A DNA stretch of 9,364 bases from Clostridiales bacterium (GTDB lineage: Bacteria > Bacillota > Clostridia > Oscillospirales > CAG-272): positions 1 to 9,364 of the forward strand of contig JAAZGC010000025.1 of the NCBI GenBank assembly GCA_012511425.1, in the 5' to 3' direction. Of this stretch, positions 6,627 to 9,364 are shown in pieces. The position numbers and the translations under genes were made by a program. A model generated the notes under the pieces. It made no database searches, had not been told where the DNA came from, and was given only the letters and a program-made list of their open reading frames with translations. Within the stretch, counting starts at the first letter, position 1. Every line of letters begins with the position of its first letter.

Positions 6627-7325
6627 TTATTCCGTTCGTAAACAGCGTACCGTGAATCTGGTGGTTCCGTCGTAGGTACAGGTGAAAAGCGTCAGCTGCC
6701 ATTCGCTCGAGATCATATCTTCTATTGCGGTCGCCTCGAGAACCTCCACTTCGGCAACTTCAAATTCGAAAACATTGCCGTCTATGTCGGTGAAAGTTAT
6801 CCTGTCGCCTATTGAAATGCGGTTAAGACGGCCGAAATGAGTTTTATAATTATGTCCCGATATAACAAGGTCGTCCTGATAAACGGTTCCGCTGTAACGA
6901 CAGGGGGCAAGCTTCAGGTTTCTGTCGCTCCAATCTCCCATGATCGGCAGACTGAGCCAAAGCGACGGAATATCGAGTATGCCTATGTATCTTGATCCGT
7001 CGAGGACAACGGCCGGCATATCCATTTCCGGATTCAACTGATAGTCGGGAACGAAGTATTCACTCGGTGTCAATGCCTTTTCGGCGTCATTTTCAGCGGC
7101 TATTTCCGGTTCCTGAAACAGCTGAGTGTTGATTTCATCCGTTGTTTTGTATTTTTCAAACGCCTCTGCGTTTGACGATATTACCTCTTTCAGCTGTGCA
7201 GCCGCTTTTTCCGATACTTCCCCTGCATTTTTTTCCTGCACACGGTTGTATATGAACAACGCTAAGGCTGCCGCAATCAGCAGCAGCCCGAATGTTATGA
7301 AAAATTTTCCCTGTTTTTTATTCAT
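6627..7325 (-). CDS. Sortase, second of the pilus cluster (class uncertain)
   Basis: 232-residue membrane-anchored transpeptidase (counting from the ATG). N-terminal hydrophobic anchor FFITFGLLLIAAALALFIY (residues 8-26), a charged Ala/Glu/Lys-rich stalk to about 75, then the sortase barrel: GILDIPSLWLSLPIMG, catalytic His158 in SGHNYKTHFGRL, catalytic Cys216 in LTLFTCTYDG, and Arg223 in TTRFTVRC. There is no C-terminal membrane segment, unlike the class C enzyme upstream. The GHN-Y and FTCTYDG signatures resemble clostridial B/D-like sortases; class is not assigned. It probably anchors the finished pilus or the LPQTG protein to the wall. The ATG overlaps the end of the pilin gene as ATGAATAA; a GTG two codons earlier (7331) is an alternative. 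The ribosome site is poor, so translation is probably coupled. It is followed by a hairpin terminator. Confidence 0.88.
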   Translation of the reverse strand: MNKKQGKFFITFGLLLIAAALALFIYNRVQEKNAGEVSEKAAAQLKEVISSNAEAFEKYKTTDEINTQLFQEPEIAAENDAEKALTPSEYFVPDYQLNPEMDMPAVVLDGSRYIGILDIPSLWLSLPIMGDWSDRNLKLAPCRYSGTVYQDDLVISGHNYKTHFGRLNRISIGDRITFTDIDGNVFEFEVAEVEVLEATAIEDMISSEWQLTLFTCTYDGTTRFTVRCLRTE

Positions 7326-8445
7326 CGTCACGATTCTTAATCTTTATAACTCCGAACACGGTGGAAGCAAGTCCGACCGCTCCGAGCAGCGGAACCGGCC
7401 ACTGAAGCATACCTGTCTGGGGAAGCTGAAGAGGCGGATCTTCAATAACAGGTGTTTCCGGAACATCGGGTTCAACATAAACAGTTTCAGGGACTGTTTC
7501 TATTTCAGTTTCCGGTTCGGTTTCGGGTTTTCTGGTTTCCGGTTCTGTGACTTTGGTCTCAATAACCGTGGTTTCCGGCGCTGTGGTAATAATAACGACA
7601 GGCGGCGGTGGCGGTATTATCGGCGGATAATAGGGAGCTTTGGAGTTGGTAACAACATATGTTATTCCCTCGAGTCTGATAACTACCGTATATCCCGTCG
7701 GAACGTATTCGATAAGCGCCCATTTATGACCGGCCGGCAGATTTTTCCAGTCATGACGCCAGTTATTTTCGGCACTCAGACGGACGGTTTCATATTTCTC
7801 TCCGTCGCAGATAAGAACCACATCGACGAAAGACGGACGCATACCAGGAGCTCCCGCGTCATTCCATATCTTGATGACTCTGCGGTCGATGGTGTCGGGA
7901 AGTTCTTCCACACTGATCTTGACGTTGGAAACAACGTCATACACAACTTCATCATTTGTTTCGTCAACATACGGAACAAGCACAAAATACGGCACCGCTT
8001 TAAAGGTTTTGTTTCCTATGGTTACGGTATCGCTGATAACAAGATACAATCCGTGCTCCAGCTGAGGGGCGGCATTCGGGTATGACGCCACACCGTTTGC
8101 ATCGGTGACATCGGTATCATAGGGGGTAAGGTTATCAGCGGCAACGAATCCCGCCAGAGTCTCGGCGATTGCCAGCCACTCATCGTTGGTTTCAATCATA
8201 TCAAGAGAAACCGGATAAGCCGCAAAATCCGATGTCAACGTAAAGGTCGGGAAATTATCGGCATCGGCGACACGGTATATTGAATATTTCATGCCGCTGA
8301 CCGGTTCGGAGCCGGATTTCGCATTTAAAGTAAGAGTTACCGGCGCATCGGGATCAATCTGCGCCGCGTATGCCGGTAAGCAAAGGCTAATCAACATGAC
8401 CGCAATGATCATTGAAAGCCAGATACGATAATTTTGTCGTTTCAT
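7318..8445 (-). CDS. LPXTG-anchored pilin-like surface protein (SpaA-like and Cna-B domains)
   Basis: 375-residue secreted, wall-linked protein. Seen in order: signal peptide (residues 1-27, basic start, hydrophobic core, PAYA before AQ); an SpaA/pilin-type domain (about 33-178) with PVSGMKYSIYRVAD and EHGLYLVIS; a Cna-B domain (about 188-268) opening VIKIWNDAGAPGMRP and containing NNWRHDWKNLPAG; a proline stretch PPIIPPPPPP (274-282); a Pro-Glu-Thr-rich linker (288-338); LPQTG (341-345); a hydrophobic segment and tail KIKNRDDE. In Cna-B, Lys192, Glu246 and Asn267 are placed for a stabilising isopeptide bond. No clear pilin YPKN-type motif is present (nearest is NVK at 174-176), so it is more likely an ancillary or basal pilin than the shaft subunit. 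GAGG lies 8 bases before the ATG. It is flanked by two sortases in one operon. Confidence 0.9.
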   Translation of the reverse strand: MKRQNYRIWLSMIIAVMLISLCLPAYAAQIDPDAPVTLTLNAKSGSEPVSGMKYSIYRVADADNFPTFTLTSDFAAYPVSLDMIETNDEWLAIAETLAGFVAADNLTPYDTDVTDANGVASYPNAAPQLEHGLYLVISDTVTIGNKTFKAVPYFVLVPYVDETNDEVVYDVVSNVKISVEELPDTIDRRVIKIWNDAGAPGMRPSFVDVVLICDGEKYETVRLSAENNWRHDWKNLPAGHKWALIEYVPTGYTVVIRLEGITYVVTNSKAPYYPPIIPPPPPVVIITTAPETTVIETKVTEPETRKPETEPETEIETVPETVYVEPDVPETPVIEDPPLQLPQTGMLQWPVPLLGAVGLASTVFGVIKIKNRDDE

Positions 8446-8477
8446 ATGTTTTACCTCGGTAAAGGGAGTCTTGGTTA

Positions 8478-9308
8478 TCAGCGTTTCAGTTTTTTTACCG
8501 CATCGATTATAACGACGCCAAACATCAGGAGGATGAGCATGGCAATCGCAAGAACCGCTGCAAGAATATATGATGAGATCTGAATTGCGTCGGCGGTGAC
8601 GCGGATGGATTTGGTATCTTCAATGACGGTTTCAACCCTGTGACCTCTTACAAGGAGGCGATGTGTGTTGATACCGTAGGGAGTGCAGGTTACAAGGGTA
8701 CAGAAATCTTTGCCGGATTCGATCATTAGAGATGAAAGGTCGGTCGGCTCGACTATCAGAATCTGATCGACCTGATATGTCAGCACTTCGTTCATCGTCC
8801 TTATCAGAAACTGATCGCCGACTACGATCTTATCAAGGTCGGTGAAAAGCTTTGCCGACGGCAGACCGCGGTGAGCGGAGAGGACGGTATGCGTCGATTC
8901 GCCTCCGACCGGAAGCGATGAACCGAGAAAATGTCCAACCGCTTTCTGAAGCACCGCTTCGGATACACCGTGATGAATCGGGAGGGAGCAGCCGATCTTT
9001 GAAATCTCTATATACGCCATGATTCCGGTATCGGTTACATTAAGGATGGAATTATATTCCTCTTTCTGCTCATCGCTCAGCTCCCAGTTTACGCCGGAAG
9101 CTGCGAGTGTTTTGTTATATGACCGCGCTTTTGATATCATCTCGTCGTAAACGGCCGTGTCTATTTCCTTGACCGCTTCGGAGTATGAGATAATCGCTTT
9201 GGTCTGATTGAGCGAGTTCCAGTAATCGGAGAATGTCGGGTACAGCAGCAGGGAGAGCCCGATCAAAAATATTAACAAAAATGCGAGTGTCTGAATTTGC
9301 TTCTTCAT
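8478..9308 (-). CDS. srtC: Class C-type (pilus-assembly) sortase
   Basis: 276-residue membrane transpeptidase that joins LPXTG pilins through lysine isopeptide bonds. Seen: N-terminal membrane segment (about 7-23), an extracellular helical region (30-95), the barrel start GIMAYIEISKIGCSLPIHHG (95-114), HFLGSSLPVGGESTHTVLSAHRGLP with catalytic His146, LFTDLDKIVVGD (154-165), the catalytic centre TLVTCTPYGINTHRLLVRGHR with Cys208 and Arg217, and a second membrane segment (about 248-268) with a basic tail. Two membrane segments and the TCTPYGxNTHR signature are class C hallmarks. The Asp-Pro-Phe/Trp lid motif expected before the barrel is not evident; GVNWELSDEQ (72-81) stands there. Start ATG with GGGAG 6 bases upstream, inside a small hairpin. 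It is first of three genes in the window; a backbone pilin gene is expected upstream, outside. Confidence 0.92.
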   Translation of the reverse strand: MKKQIQTLAFLLIFLIGLSLLLYPTFSDYWNSLNQTKAIISYSEAVKEIDTAVYDEMISKARSYNKTLAASGVNWELSDEQKEEYNSILNVTDTGIMAYIEISKIGCSLPIHHGVSEAVLQKAVGHFLGSSLPVGGESTHTVLSAHRGLPSAKLFTDLDKIVVGDQFLIRTMNEVLTYQVDQILIVEPTDLSSLMIESGKDFCTLVTCTPYGINTHRLLVRGHRVETVIEDTKSIRVTADAIQISSYILAAVLAIAMLILLMFGVVIIDAVKKLKR

Positions 9309-9320
9309 CGGGTTCTCCCG
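9309..9320 (-). promoter_or_regulatory. Hairpin enclosing the srtC ribosome-binding site
   Basis: The twelve bases before the srtC ATG read CGGGAGAACCCG on the minus strand: a 4-bp all-GC stem around AGAA. The only Shine-Dalgarno sequence (GGGAG) spans the 5' stem arm and loop, so folding would hide it. This could lower sortase output relative to the upstream pilin. It is short, and chance is possible. Confidence 0.4.
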
Positions 9321-9325
9321 GCGGC

Positions 9326-9360
9326 TGCACCGCTCCCGGGGTATTCCCCGGGAGTGTGCA
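9326..9360 (-). repeat. Strong GC hairpin upstream of srtC
   Basis: A perfect 9-bp stem CTCCCGGGG/CCCCGGGAG (9333-9341 and 9346-9354) with a 4-base loop is extended, across a small internal loop, by TGCAC/GTGCA (9326-9330 and 9356-9360). It starts within 5 bases of the window edge and ends 17 bases before the srtC ATG. No U-tract follows on the minus strand, so it is not a simple intrinsic terminator. It more likely acts as an RNA stabiliser, processing site or partial attenuator between an unseen upstream gene and srtC. Confidence 0.7.
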
Positions 9361-9364
9361 ACCA

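Noticed and set aside
7126..8085. Plus-strand open frame of 319 codons
   Set aside because: It lies antisense to the pilin and second sortase genes. Its Phe/Gly/Arg/Asn-rich run is the complement of the Pro-Glu-Thr linker, and it shows no family motif.

Overview
The window reads as chromosomal DNA of a Gram-positive anaerobe of the class Clostridia; the Oscillospirales/Oscillospiraceae look is an inference. Three things support this: sortases with an LPXTG-anchored pilin-like protein (Gram-positive wall), an oxygen-sensitive indolepyruvate:ferredoxin oxidoreductase (anaerobic metabolism), and textbook sigma-A promoters with AT-rich spacers. All nine recognised genes lie on the minus strand, so transcription runs from high to low coordinates. 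Coding density is high. The longest gaps are about 230, 210 and 155 bases; each holds a promoter, a hairpin or a terminator, and no gene-free stretch exceeds 300 bases. I see no tRNA, rRNA, CRISPR array, insertion sequence or phage gene.

Reading in the direction of transcription, 9364-6627 is a pilus/surface-protein module. A strong GC hairpin sits at the window edge. It is followed by a class C-type sortase, an LPXTG protein (signal peptide, SpaA-like domain, Cna-B domain, Pro and Pro-Glu-Thr linker, LPQTG anchor) and a second, differently built sortase whose start overlaps the end of the pilin gene. The promoter and probably a backbone pilin gene lie beyond the right edge.

From 6539 to 5547 is a single-gene unit: a perfect-consensus promoter (TTGACA, 17 bp, TGcTATAAT), a TIM-barrel protein of unknown function, and a strong intrinsic terminator.

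From 5470 to about 1689 is an operon for aryl 2-oxo-acid metabolism: iorA, iorB and a PaaK-type aryl-CoA ligase, from one extended -10 promoter. IorAB oxidatively decarboxylates aryl-pyruvates (from Trp, Phe, Tyr) to aryl-acetyl-CoA with ferredoxin. The ligase interconverts aryl acetates and their CoA thioesters, linking amino-acid fermentation to ATP or to aryl-acid recycling.

From 1599 to 33 is a two-gene operon with its own extended -10 promoter: a cytoplasmic five-bladed beta-propeller of GH43/GH32-like type and an RpiB/LacAB-family isomerase lacking two histidines normally found at the active site. It looks like a small carbohydrate-processing unit of unknown substrate, and may continue past the left edge.

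The items most worth a second look are the orphan TIM-barrel gene with its ideal promoter, the atypical RpiB-like protein paired with a propeller glycosidase, and the two-sortase pilin module with its unusual second sortase and GC hairpin.
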